Part shown: in pieces, positions 14,908 through 22,750 of the stretch
How positions within the stretch are numbered: position 1 is the stretch's first letter
How the letters are laid out: each line of letters opens with the position of its first letter
Assembly (NCBI GenBank): GCA_937975765.1
Contig: CALJUR010000031.1
Location: 1 to 24,879 of the forward strand
Reading direction: 5' to 3'
Length of the DNA stretch: 24,879 bases
Source: an uncultured Myxococcales bacterium
GTDB taxonomy: Bacteria; Myxococcota_A; UBA9042; DTJE01
Translations under genes and position numbers: made by a program
The notes under the pieces: generated by a model
Database searches by the model: none
What the model saw: only the letters and a program-made list of their open reading frames with translations
Told to the model about the DNA's origin: nothing

Positions 14908-14936
14908 TTGACATCCGGGATCCGGGCGACTACCCT
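14908..14936 (+). promoter_or_regulatory. Plus-strand promoter of the Asp/Cys array operon
   Basis: A consensus -35, TTGACA (14908-14913), is followed after exactly 17 bases by TACCCT (14931-14936). Transcription would begin near 14943, about 60 bases before the chosen GTG start. It stands back to back with the CHAP-gene promoter; the two -35 boxes are 69 bases apart. Confidence 0.7.
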
Positions 14937-15005
14937 CGTCGGCGAGGAACAAAGGTCAGTGCCGTGTGGGGGGCGATCCGTCCCTCCGGCGGGTGGAGGG
15001 TGGAC

Positions 15006-18000
15006 GTGCGACTTCTTCGATTCCCGGCGATCTCGGTGGTCGTTTCCTTCGCGCTGTGGGGCTGGGGTTGCGGATCGGGCAACGGCCGGCCGGACTCCGG
15101 TGCCCCCGTCAAGGACGTGGCGGAAGACGCGGGCATCGAGATCCTCATCTCGCCGGACCTGCCTCGGGATCCGGACTCGCCCGACGGCACGCTGCAGGAC
15201 GGGGACCGGGAAGCCCTGCCTGGCGACGAGGGGGGGGACGCGGAAGAGGTGGACGTCCCGGACTGGCAGGTGCCTTGCTCCGAGAACAACGACTGCCCGA
15301 GCGGCTTCTGTGTCCTGACCTGGAACGGGAGATTCTGCGCGATCCCGTGCGTGGCGAACTGCCCCGCGGGGTTCAAGTGCCTCCAGACCCTAATCCCGGG
15401 CAGCGACCCGGTTAGCCTCTGCCTGCCCTCCTTCGCGACCCTGTGCGACCCCTGCAACGAGGACGCGGACTGCCGCCTGGGGGGCCAGAATCCCGAGGCG
15501 CGGTGCGACTCGTTCGGGGACCTGGGCAGTTTCTGCATCGAGCCCTGCGTGGACGGCACGACCTGCCCGTCGGGATACCAGTGCGTGACCACGCCGGGAT
15601 CGCGCGGCGCGGCGGCGTCCTCCTGGTGCTACTTCAATCCCCCGGAGGACGCCCCGGAGAAGACCTGCGAGTGCCACGGCCGCGCCGTCACCGACAGGGC
15701 GTCGACGACGTGCCGCGTCACCAACACTTTCGGATCGTGCCCGGGAGAGCGCGCCTGCGGGGCCGGAGGGCTGGGGCCGTGCGTCGGCACGACGCCTGCG
15801 GCGGAGACGTGCGACCACGTCGACAACGACTGCGACGGGAAGACCGACGAGGGCTTCCCCGACTGCGACCTGGACGGGCTGGCGGACTGCGTGGACCCGG
15901 ACCTGGACGGCGACGGCGTATATGAGGACGGCGACGGATCGGGTGTCCCCGGCGACCACCCCTGCGCCGGAGGCGCCCGGACCGGCTGCGACGACAACTG
16001 CCCTGCCTGCGGGTTCCGCAACCCCGACCAGGCGGACTCGAACGGCGATGGCATCGGCGACCCCTGCGACCCCTGCCAGGTGGACAGCGACGGGGACGGC
16101 TTCGCCCGGTGCGACGACTGCGACGACGGGAACCGGCTGGTCAATCCGGGTGCGGTGGAGCGTTGCAACGGCCGCGACGACGATTGCGACGAGGTGACCG
16201 ATCCCGAGGGGGCCGAGGGCTGCGACGTCTGGTATCGCGACCGCGACGGCGACAAGTACGGGGCCGAGGAGGACTGGAAGTGCCTGTGCGCCAGCGAGGG
16301 GGAGTACACGGCCACGGTGGCTGGGGACTGCGATGACGATCGTGCCGCCGTGAACCCGAAGGGACGCGAGATCTGCAACGGCCTGGACGACAACTGCGAC
16401 GGCACCGTCGACCCTTCGGGGATCGAGGGGTGCCTGCCGTACTACATGGACGCGGACCAGGACGGGTTCGGGGACAGCCTGCAGTGGCGGTGCTACTGCG
16501 GTCCGGACGGCTCGTACTCGGCGCTGAACCCGGGCGACTGCGACGACGACGACCCCGGCCGGCACCCGGGCGCGGACGAGGCGTGCGACAACAAGGACAA
16601 CGACTGCGACGGGTCCGTGGACGAGGACGCGGACGAGGCGTGCTCGACGGTCTGCGGTTCCGGGGTCCGGCGATGCGTGAACCACGTGCCGCAGCCGTGC
16701 GACGCCCCGCCGGAGAACCAGTGCGTCCGGTACAACGGCAACTGCGCGGCGTTCGCCACGTGCGGGGAGTGCCCGCAGAAGCCGGCCGAGTCGTGCGACG
16801 GACAGGACAACGACTGCAACGGGCGGGTGGACGAGGGATTCGTGCTGGCGGACTGGGACGGGTCGTCGCGTGCCCTGGGGGCGGCCTGCGGCACCGGCGC
16901 GTGCGCGAGCGGCGTGGTCGCATGCGCGGCTGGCGGCGAGGCGGCCGTGTGCTCGACGGCCGGCCTGGCCAGCCTGGAGGTCTGCAACGGCGACGACGAC
17001 GACTGCGACGGGCAGGTCGACGATGGCGTCGAGTCCACCTGGTACCTGGACGGCGACGGCGACGGGTACGGGGACGATGACCGGGGCGTCAGCGGGTGCG
17101 CGCCGCCACCGGGGCATGTCGCGACGGGAGGCGACTGCGACGACACGGACGCATCGATCCATCCCGAGGCGATCGAGACCTGCAACGACCACGACGACGA
17201 CTGCGACCAGCAGGTGGACGAAGGCCTGAAGAAGCCGTTCTACCTGGATGCCGACAGCGACGGATACGGGGACCCGCAGGCCATGAAGTCGGCCTGCACC
17301 GCGCCCCAGGGGTACATCTCGAACGACCTGGACTGCGACGATGCCGACGCGGCCATCCACCCCGGGCAGACCGAGTCCTGCGACGGGAAGGACAACGACT
17401 GCGACGGGGAGATCGACGGCCTGACGCGTGCGTGCGACCTGGGCTGCGGGCCGGGGAACGAGACGTGCACGCGGAACGCCTGGGGACCGTGCGACGCGGC
17501 CGCGCCGACCTCGTGCAGGAACTACGAGACCTGCGCGTTCGAGATGGTCTGCGTGGTGGCCTGTCCCGAGGCGCCGGTCGAGGTGTGCAACGGCCGGGAC
17601 GACGACTGCGACTCCGCGGTGGACGAGGGCGTGAAGACGACGTTCTACCGGGACCAGGACGTGGACGGGTTCGGGACGGCCTCCTCGCAGCAGATGGCGT
17701 GCGAGGCGCCGGCCGGCTACGTGGCGGTTCCCGGCGATTGCGACGATGGCGATGCGGCCCGGTACCCGGGCAACCCCGAGGTCTGCGACGGGAAGGACAA
17801 CGACTGCGTGGACGGCCTCCCGGCCGGTGAGGCGGATTCGGACGGCGACGGCGTGCGGGCGTGCGACGGGGATTGCAACGACGGCGACGCCCAGGTGTAC
17901 CCGACGCGGGCCGAGTCCTGCGACGGGAAGGACAACGATTGCGACGCGGAGATCGACGAGGGCGTCAAGACGACGTACTACCGGGACGAGGATGTCGACG

Positions 18001-19451
18001 GGTACGGGAGCCCGACCTCCCCGACGCAGGCCTGCACCAGGCCGACCGGGTACGTCACGGACTTCTCGGACTGCAACGACCTGAACGGGGCGGTGCATCC
18101 GGGCGCGACCGAGACGTGCAACGGGATCGACGACAACTGCGCGGGCGGCATCGACGAGGGCAACCCCCAGGGCGGGGGGGCGTGCACCGTGTCCGGGCTG
18201 CAGGGCGAGTGTGCGAAGAGCACGTGGCTGTGCCAGGGCGGCAGCCTGAAGTGCAACCAGGTGACCTTCCCCGGCACCGAGACGTGCGGCAACGGCAGGG
18301 ACGAGAACTGCAACGGGCAGGCGGACGAGGCCGGGGCCAGCGGCTGCCAGACCTGGTACTACGACGGGGATAACGACTCGTACGGCGTCTCGTCGAACTC
18401 GCAGTGCCTGTGCGCCTCCAATGGCAACTATCGCGCATCGAGGGGCGGCGACTGCAACGACGTCAGCAGTTCCGTCTACCCGGGCGCGGCGGAGCAGTGC
18501 AACGGGGCGGACGACAACTGCGCGGGGGGCATCGACGAGGGCAACCCGGGCGGCGGGTATTCCTGCACCGTCAGCGGCAAGAAAGGGGTGTGCGCGGAGG
18601 GGGTGACGCTGTGCGCGGGGGGGGCGAGCTCCTGCCAGCAGCAGAACTACCCGTCGAGCGAGACCTGCAACGGCCTGGACGACAACTGCGACGGGCAGGT
18701 CGACAACGGCGTCGGCCAGACCTGGTACCGCGACGCGGATGGCGACGGGTACGGGGCGTCCTCTTCGGGCACCACGGTGGCCTGCAGCCAGCCTTACGGG
18801 TACTCGGCCTTCTCGACCGACTGCGACGACTACGATGACGGCATCCATCCCGGGGTGTCCGAGTCCTGTGACGGCGTCGACAACGACTGCGACACGGCAT
18901 ACGACGAGGACGCGAACTGCTTCATCGGCGTCACCACCTATTACAACCTGTGCGACAACTACCACTGGACCACGACGACGGACTACGGCTCCTGCGCGCC
19001 GAACGACTCGAACCCGCTGTCGGGATGCGCGGGTTGCAGCCTGAGAAACGAGAAGTGCTCGGGCGTCAGCACCTGCTGGAAGTGGACCGGGCCGTCCTTC
19101 ACGGCGTATGGCCGGAACGACAACGAGGCGACACTGAACGCCAGCCCGATCTACCACTGCTTCAACCCGACGCTGAACACGAACTACTACACGCGCAACG
19201 GCTTCGACTGCACGTCGAACGGATACCAGTGGGGATATCCCAGCGACATCGGCGTGTTCGGGAACGTCCAGTTGCAGCGTCCATTGGTACAGAAGGCGAT
19301 CTACCTGTGCCGGCACTACCCGCAGGCCGGCCGGCCGGAATACGTCTTCCGGTGGGAGTCGAACTCCTGTTCGGGATACACCAACGGCCGGTTCGTCGCT
19401 CCGGACGGCACCATCACGACGACCAGCACCCCCTTCGGCTGGGTGTTCTAG
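15006..19451 (+). CDS. Giant exported Asp/Cys-repeat protein with 16 MopE-type motifs
   Basis: 1481 residues. The signal ends in FALWGWGC (C22, probable lipoprotein). An acidic linker (about 25-90) and two or three Cys-rich modules (about 90-225) follow. From 267 to 1303 there are 16 copies of an ExCxGxDxDCDGxxDEG-type motif, most alternating with 'Y.D.D.DGYG' and 'GDCDD...PGA' segments. This matches the family named after Methylococcus MopE. The Asp spacing resembles Ca2+-binding loops of dockerins and thrombospondin type 3 repeats, so metal-dependent rigidity is expected. Residues about 1305-1481 form a distinct domain (PIYHCFNPTLNTNYYTRNGF) resembling the C-terminal domain of the divergent CHAP protein. 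GTG 15006 is chosen because GGAGG lies 6 bases upstream; GTG 14964 is an alternative. The next gene is 32 bases away. Confidence 0.92.
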   Translation: MRLLRFPAISVVVSFALWGWGCGSGNGRPDSGAPVKDVAEDAGIEILISPDLPRDPDSPDGTLQDGDREALPGDEGGDAEEVDVPDWQVPCSENNDCPSGFCVLTWNGRFCAIPCVANCPAGFKCLQTLIPGSDPVSLCLPSFATLCDPCNEDADCRLGGQNPEARCDSFGDLGSFCIEPCVDGTTCPSGYQCVTTPGSRGAAASSWCYFNPPEDAPEKTCECHGRAVTDRASTTCRVTNTFGSCPGERACGAGGLGPCVGTTPAAETCDHVDNDCDGKTDEGFPDCDLDGLADCVDPDLDGDGVYEDGDGSGVPGDHPCAGGARTGCDDNCPACGFRNPDQADSNGDGIGDPCDPCQVDSDGDGFARCDDCDDGNRLVNPGAVERCNGRDDDCDEVTDPEGAEGCDVWYRDRDGDKYGAEEDWKCLCASEGEYTATVAGDCDDDRAAVNPKGREICNGLDDNCDGTVDPSGIEGCLPYYMDADQDGFGDSLQWRCYCGPDGSYSALNPGDCDDDDPGRHPGADEACDNKDNDCDGSVDEDADEACSTVCGSGVRRCVNHVPQPCDAPPENQCVRYNGNCAAFATCGECPQKPAESCDGQDNDCNGRVDEGFVLADWDGSSRALGAACGTGACASGVVACAAGGEAAVCSTAGLASLEVCNGDDDDCDGQVDDGVESTWYLDGDGDGYGDDDRGVSGCAPPPGHVATGGDCDDTDASIHPEAIETCNDHDDDCDQQVDEGLKKPFYLDADSDGYGDPQAMKSACTAPQGYISNDLDCDDADAAIHPGQTESCDGKDNDCDGEIDGLTRACDLGCGPGNETCTRNAWGPCDAAAPTSCRNYETCAFEMVCVVACPEAPVEVCNGRDDDCDSAVDEGVKTTFYRDQDVDGFGTASSQQMACEAPAGYVAVPGDCDDGDAARYPGNPEVCDGKDNDCVDGLPAGEADSDGDGVRACDGDCNDGDAQVYPTRAESCDGKDNDCDAEIDEGVKTTYYRDEDVDGYGSPTSPTQACTRPTGYVTDFSDCNDLNGAVHPGATETCNGIDDNCAGGIDEGNPQGGGACTVSGLQGECAKSTWLCQGGSLKCNQVTFPGTETCGNGRDENCNGQADEAGASGCQTWYYDGDNDSYGVSSNSQCLCASNGNYRASRGGDCNDVSSSVYPGAAEQCNGADDNCAGGIDEGNPGGGYSCTVSGKKGVCAEGVTLCAGGASSCQQQNYPSSETCNGLDDNCDGQVDNGVGQTWYRDADGDGYGASSSGTTVACSQPYGYSAFSTDCDDYDDGIHPGVSESCDGVDNDCDTAYDEDANCFIGVTTYYNLCDNYHWTTTTDYGSCAPNDSNPLSGCAGCSLRNEKCSGVSTCWKWTGPSFTAYGRNDNEATLNASPIYHCFNPTLNTNYYTRNGFDCTSNGYQWGYPSDIGVFGNVQLQRPLVQKAIYLCRHYPQAGRPEYVFRWESNSCSGYTNGRFVAPDGTITTTSTPFGWVF
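15804..18914 (+). repeat. Array of 16 Asp/Cys (MopE-type) motifs
   Basis: In-frame divergent repeats begin with ETCDHVDNDCDGKTDEG and end with ESCDGVDNDCDTAYDEDA. Full units are roughly 60-70 residues with shorter ones mixed in. Two motifs (ETCNGIDDNCAGGIDEGN and EQCNGADDNCAGGIDEGN) are closer to each other than to the rest, and their flanks are also alike, suggesting an internal duplication. Motif 10 (EVCDGKDNDCVDGLPAGE) has lost the DEG ending. Confidence 0.9.
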
Positions 19452-19483
19452 CCGTGGATTATCGGCATCCATCGAGGTCGAGG

Positions 19484-20065
19484 ATGAACAGGCGATGCAT
19501 GCATGGTTTCCCGGGAAGCGCGATTGCCGCGCTCGCGATCGTGATGGTTGCCTGCGGCGGCGATGGCGGCGGGCCACCGGACATCCCGACGGTGGTGGAC
19601 CTGGGCTGGATGGACCTCCAGGCCGAGGCGACGGAGGACCCGGGGGTGGTCCAGGAACTGCCGCCGCCCGAATGCGCGCAGGATGGCGAATGCGATGACG
19701 GCAACGACTGCACCACGGATCGATGCCTCGACCATCGCTGCGTCCGCGAAGCGGTGGCCTGCGACGACCCGCCGGCGAACCGCTGCAAGGACCGGGACCG
19801 GTTGATCGTGTCCGCGGCGCAGGGGACCTGCCAGCCGAACCAGGGATGCACCTACGCTTCCGAGTTGATCGTCTGCGAGAACGGGTGCGTCCAGGCGGCC
19901 TGCGTGATGCCCCCCGCGACGTACGGCCTGGAGTTCACCGCGGGAGGGGCTTCGGGGACGTTCCTGGGAGGCCAGGGGAGCGCCTTCGCGGTGCTGGGGA
20001 CCTGGGCCGGGGCCCGCGAGTGCACGGGGGGCAGCCTGCGCTTCGAGCCGGGTGCGACGCGTTGA
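19484..20065 (+). CDS. Small Cys-rich lipoprotein, function unknown
   Basis: A 193-residue protein with a lipoprotein-type signal (ALAIVMVAC-GGDGGG), a short Asp/Glu-containing linker and a Cys-rich module (about 64-140). The module carries CDDGNDCTTDRC, the same CxDGxxCTxDxC signature as the repeats in the second SUMF1-like protein. The last 50 residues are Gly-rich with no recognised fold (YGLEFTAGGASGTFLGGQGS), and the protein stops abruptly afterwards. GAGG lies upstream of ATG 19484. With gaps of 32 and 36 bases to its neighbours it is probably the middle gene of a three-gene operon. It may be a surface anchor or partner for the flanking proteins; this is inferred only from position. Confidence 0.8.
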   Translation: MNRRCMHGFPGSAIAALAIVMVACGGDGGGPPDIPTVVDLGWMDLQAEATEDPGVVQELPPPECAQDGECDDGNDCTTDRCLDHRCVREAVACDDPPANRCKDRDRLIVSAAQGTCQPNQGCTYASELIVCENGCVQAACVMPPATYGLEFTAGGASGTFLGGQGSAFAVLGTWAGARECTGGSLRFEPGATR

Positions 20066-20101
20066 CGGACGGCTGGCCCGGAGGGCCGGAAGGAGAGGAC
20101 G

Positions 20102-22573
20102 ATGAAGCGATTCCTGGCGGTGGCACTGATCCTGGCAGGGGTTCCCGCGACGGGCCTGGCGGCGACGACCCCGTCCCTGCTGAACCTCAGCGGCCGCCTG
20201 GCGACCGACTCGGGGGACTACTCGGGCAACATGGACGTGACGGTGACCTTCCATGACGACGCCGACTCGTCGGAGGCCTCCCACGTCCTTGGGACGCTGC
20301 AGCAGAAGGTGGCAGTGGAAGGAGGCCGGTTCAACCTGCTGATCCAGGTGGGGGACGACCAGCCGATCGACCCGGCGATCTTCGCCCGGCCGGACCTCTT
20401 CGTGGGCCTGGCGTTCGGGGACGAGCCGGAGATGAAGCCCCGCATGCGGGTGGCCAGCGTCCCGTTCGCCTTCAGCGCGGCGACGCTGGACGGGCTGGGC
20501 CCCGAGGCGTGGTCTCGATCCGATCACGTCCACGACCTGGGCAGCCTGACCGGGCAATTGACGTCGGAGCAGATGCCCGGGGACTTCGTCACCGCGACGT
20601 CGCTGGCATCGACGCTGGAGGGCTACGCGACGGTCGATCACGACCACGATGCGCGGTACGTCAACGAGGGCCAGCCGGTGTCCATCACGTCCGCGATGAT
20701 CGCCCCGGGAACCGTGGGCCCGGCCCACCTGGCCGATGCCGGGTGCGAGGCCGGCGAGGTGTTGTCGTGGACGGGGGCAATGTGGGCGTGCGGGCAGGGG
20801 AGCGGCGGCGACTACGGGGCGGGACTGGGGATGCTGCTGGAAGGGCGGACCTTCCTGGTGGACGTCGAGGCGATCCGGTCCTGGGCCCGGGACACCTGCT
20901 ACGACACGACCGAGGAACTGGCCCAGGCGCTGACGGCATGGGACCAGGATGCCCAGGATGACCTGACGACCGCGACGTGGTTCCAGGGGGACGTGGGCGG
21001 ACCGTGGGACCAGTTGGTGCTGGCCCAGGGGGCGGTGCATCACGGCAACCTGGACCCGGCGCTGGAGCTGGTGACCGTGCAGGACCCGGCGGGCGCGACG
21101 GCGTTCGTGGTGACGCCGGGGGCTCCCGCGCTGGGCTTCGTCGGGGAAGGGGCGACGTCCGTGACCTTCGACCCGCTGGCGCACCAGGTGCGCATCGCCT
21201 CGACGGACAAGGATTCCGGCGGTGACATCACCGGGGTGAGCGCCGGGGCGGGCCTGGTCGGGGGTGCGTCCTCGGGCGAGGCGGTCCTGTCCGTGTCGTT
21301 CGGCGGCACCGGCAGCGCCCTGTCGGTTGCGCGATCGGACCACGAGCACGACGCGCGGTACGTGAACGAGGGCCAGGACGCGGCCATCACGACCGCGATG
21401 CTGGCGTCGGGGGCCGTGACGAACGACAAGGTGGCGTCCGGGATCGACTACGCGAAGCTGGCGGGGGCTCCGTCGGCGCTGCCTCCCAGCGGCACGGCGG
21501 GGGGGGACCTGGCCGGTACCTACCCGAACCCCACGCTGCGGGACGGCGCGGCCGTGCGATCCCTGAACGGACTGACGGACGCCGTCCGGCTGCTGGCCGG
21601 CACGAACGTTACCCTGACGCCGTCCGGGCAGGACCTCACGATCGCGGCCACCGGCGGCATCAAGGCCGTGGACGGGACGACGTTCTTTTCCACCACCTTC
21701 GCGGCCGGCGACCTGGTGAAGGTCGACGGGACGGTCACGCTGACGGCCAACGATTCCCGGCTGCAGCGGGACGACATCCGGGTGTTCGGGGGCACGTACA
21801 CGGGGCCCAGCACGGCGACGCTGACCCTGGGCAATCGCGCGGTGGTGCAGGGGGCGTACTTCAAGAACGTGCAGTTGTCCGGCACCGGCGTCACCTTCCT
21901 GAACTGCCGGTTCGAGGGTTCCCTGACACTGCCGAACAAGGCGACCTACCTGGGCTGCGCCTTCTCCTCGGTGACCTCCTCCTCGTCCCTGGGCCCCGTC
22001 ATTTCGTCCACGATCGAGAACAGCACGCTGACCCGACTGGGAGACATCACCAATTCGTCGATCCAGGGGTCCACGCTTTCCGACCCGACGGCCGGCGCCG
22101 GTTCGATGGCCCGGGTCGAAGGCAACCGTTTCAATGACGTCACCCTGTATCCGGGTTCCGGAACGGTCTTCAACGGCAACGACTGCGACTACTGCACCCT
22201 CATCGTGCCCGGCGGTACCGGCGGGCAGCTCCTCGTCAACAACAACATCTTCGCCGAGCCGCGCAGCGGCTTCTCGGAGGTGATTCGCGTGGAGATCTCG
22301 GACGACTCCTGGCGTCAGTTCCAGATCGCGAACAACAGTTTTGCGGTGCAGGGTTCGATTGCCCGATCGGTACTGGTCACGGGCTACGCCAACGGTTCGT
22401 GGCGTCGCCAGGTGATCCGGATCTTCGGGAACACCTTCCAGAATGGCGTGCAGGCTGTGACATACGACAGCGACGTTTTCACGATGGTCTCGCAGAACGC
22501 CATGCGGGTCACGTCCCTGGGCGTGGCCGACGGCACGAACATCCGCGTCCTGACCGACAACGTGGTCTTCTGA
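20102..22573 (+). CDS. Secreted tail-fibre-like protein with probable C-terminal beta-helix
   Basis: An 823-residue protein with a standard signal peptide (1 to about 20, ATGLA-A) and no lipobox. Residues about 25-130 match the N-terminal beta domain common in large secreted bacterial proteins (LLNLSGRLATDSG...EGGRFNLLIQVG...VASVPFAFSA). Two copies of a 'DHxHDARYVNEGQ' segment (near 178 and 414), each preceding an 'ITxAMxAxGxV' stretch, resemble phage tail-fibre repeats. From about 520 onward, short hydrophobic strands with Asn turns (GNTFQNGVQAV, NNIFAEP, ENSTLTRLGDITNSSIQGST) indicate a right-handed parallel beta-helix like pectate-lyase folds. No catalytic site is evident. A strong ribosome site (GGAGAGG) precedes ATG 20102. 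It is the last gene of the operon and is likely a long extracellular fibre or adhesin. Confidence 0.85.
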   Translation: MKRFLAVALILAGVPATGLAATTPSLLNLSGRLATDSGDYSGNMDVTVTFHDDADSSEASHVLGTLQQKVAVEGGRFNLLIQVGDDQPIDPAIFARPDLFVGLAFGDEPEMKPRMRVASVPFAFSAATLDGLGPEAWSRSDHVHDLGSLTGQLTSEQMPGDFVTATSLASTLEGYATVDHDHDARYVNEGQPVSITSAMIAPGTVGPAHLADAGCEAGEVLSWTGAMWACGQGSGGDYGAGLGMLLEGRTFLVDVEAIRSWARDTCYDTTEELAQALTAWDQDAQDDLTTATWFQGDVGGPWDQLVLAQGAVHHGNLDPALELVTVQDPAGATAFVVTPGAPALGFVGEGATSVTFDPLAHQVRIASTDKDSGGDITGVSAGAGLVGGASSGEAVLSVSFGGTGSALSVARSDHEHDARYVNEGQDAAITTAMLASGAVTNDKVASGIDYAKLAGAPSALPPSGTAGGDLAGTYPNPTLRDGAAVRSLNGLTDAVRLLAGTNVTLTPSGQDLTIAATGGIKAVDGTTFFSTTFAAGDLVKVDGTVTLTANDSRLQRDDIRVFGGTYTGPSTATLTLGNRAVVQGAYFKNVQLSGTGVTFLNCRFEGSLTLPNKATYLGCAFSSVTSSSSLGPVISSTIENSTLTRLGDITNSSIQGSTLSDPTAGAGSMARVEGNRFNDVTLYPGSGTVFNGNDCDYCTLIVPGGTGGQLLVNNNIFAEPRSGFSEVIRVEISDDSWRQFQIANNSFAVQGSIARSVLVTGYANGSWRRQVIRIFGNTFQNGVQAVTYDSDVFTMVSQNAMRVTSLGVADGTNIRVLTDNVVF

Positions 22574-22684
22574 AATCCTGTCGTCCGGGCAGGGGAACGT
22601 CGCCATGAGCTCCTTCGTGTCGGGTGAGTTCCAGCACGCGTGCCGTGCGGCCTGGCGGGTGGATGGATCGGGCCAGATGATTCG

Positions 22685-22693
22685 TGCTAATCT
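22685..22693 (+). promoter_or_regulatory. Extended -10 element of the DUF1566 operon
   Basis: TG-C-TAATCT fits an extended -10 box and would start transcription near 22700, about 50 bases before the ATG at 22751. No good -35 is visible. The 177-base intergenic region around it holds no convincing gene. Confidence 0.45.
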
Positions 22694-22750
22694 TCCGTAA
22701 ATTTCTGACCTTCCTGAAGGCGAAGCGCTGTCCTGATACCGGGAGGAACG

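Noticed and set aside
15804..18914. CRISPR-like periodic repeats
   Set aside because: The repeats are in frame, divergent and encode Asp/Cys protein motifs; there are no identical short repeats with unique spacers.
15390..19577. Minus-strand open frame of 1395 codons opposite the Asp/Cys array gene
   Set aside because: It is Arg/Val/Ala-rich low-complexity sequence expected opposite a repetitive GC-rich gene, has no ribosome site, and mirrors the repeat period of the real gene.
19448..22606. Minus-strand open frame of 1052 codons opposite the small lipoprotein and tail-fibre-like genes
   Set aside because: The plus-strand genes have signal peptides, ribosome sites and recognisable modules; the minus frame is an Arg/His/Pro-rich shadow.
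22605..22700. 31-codon plus-strand frame starting ATG, with AGGGG upstream
   Set aside because: It is too short to judge, lacks protein-like features and overlaps the candidate -10 element of the next gene.
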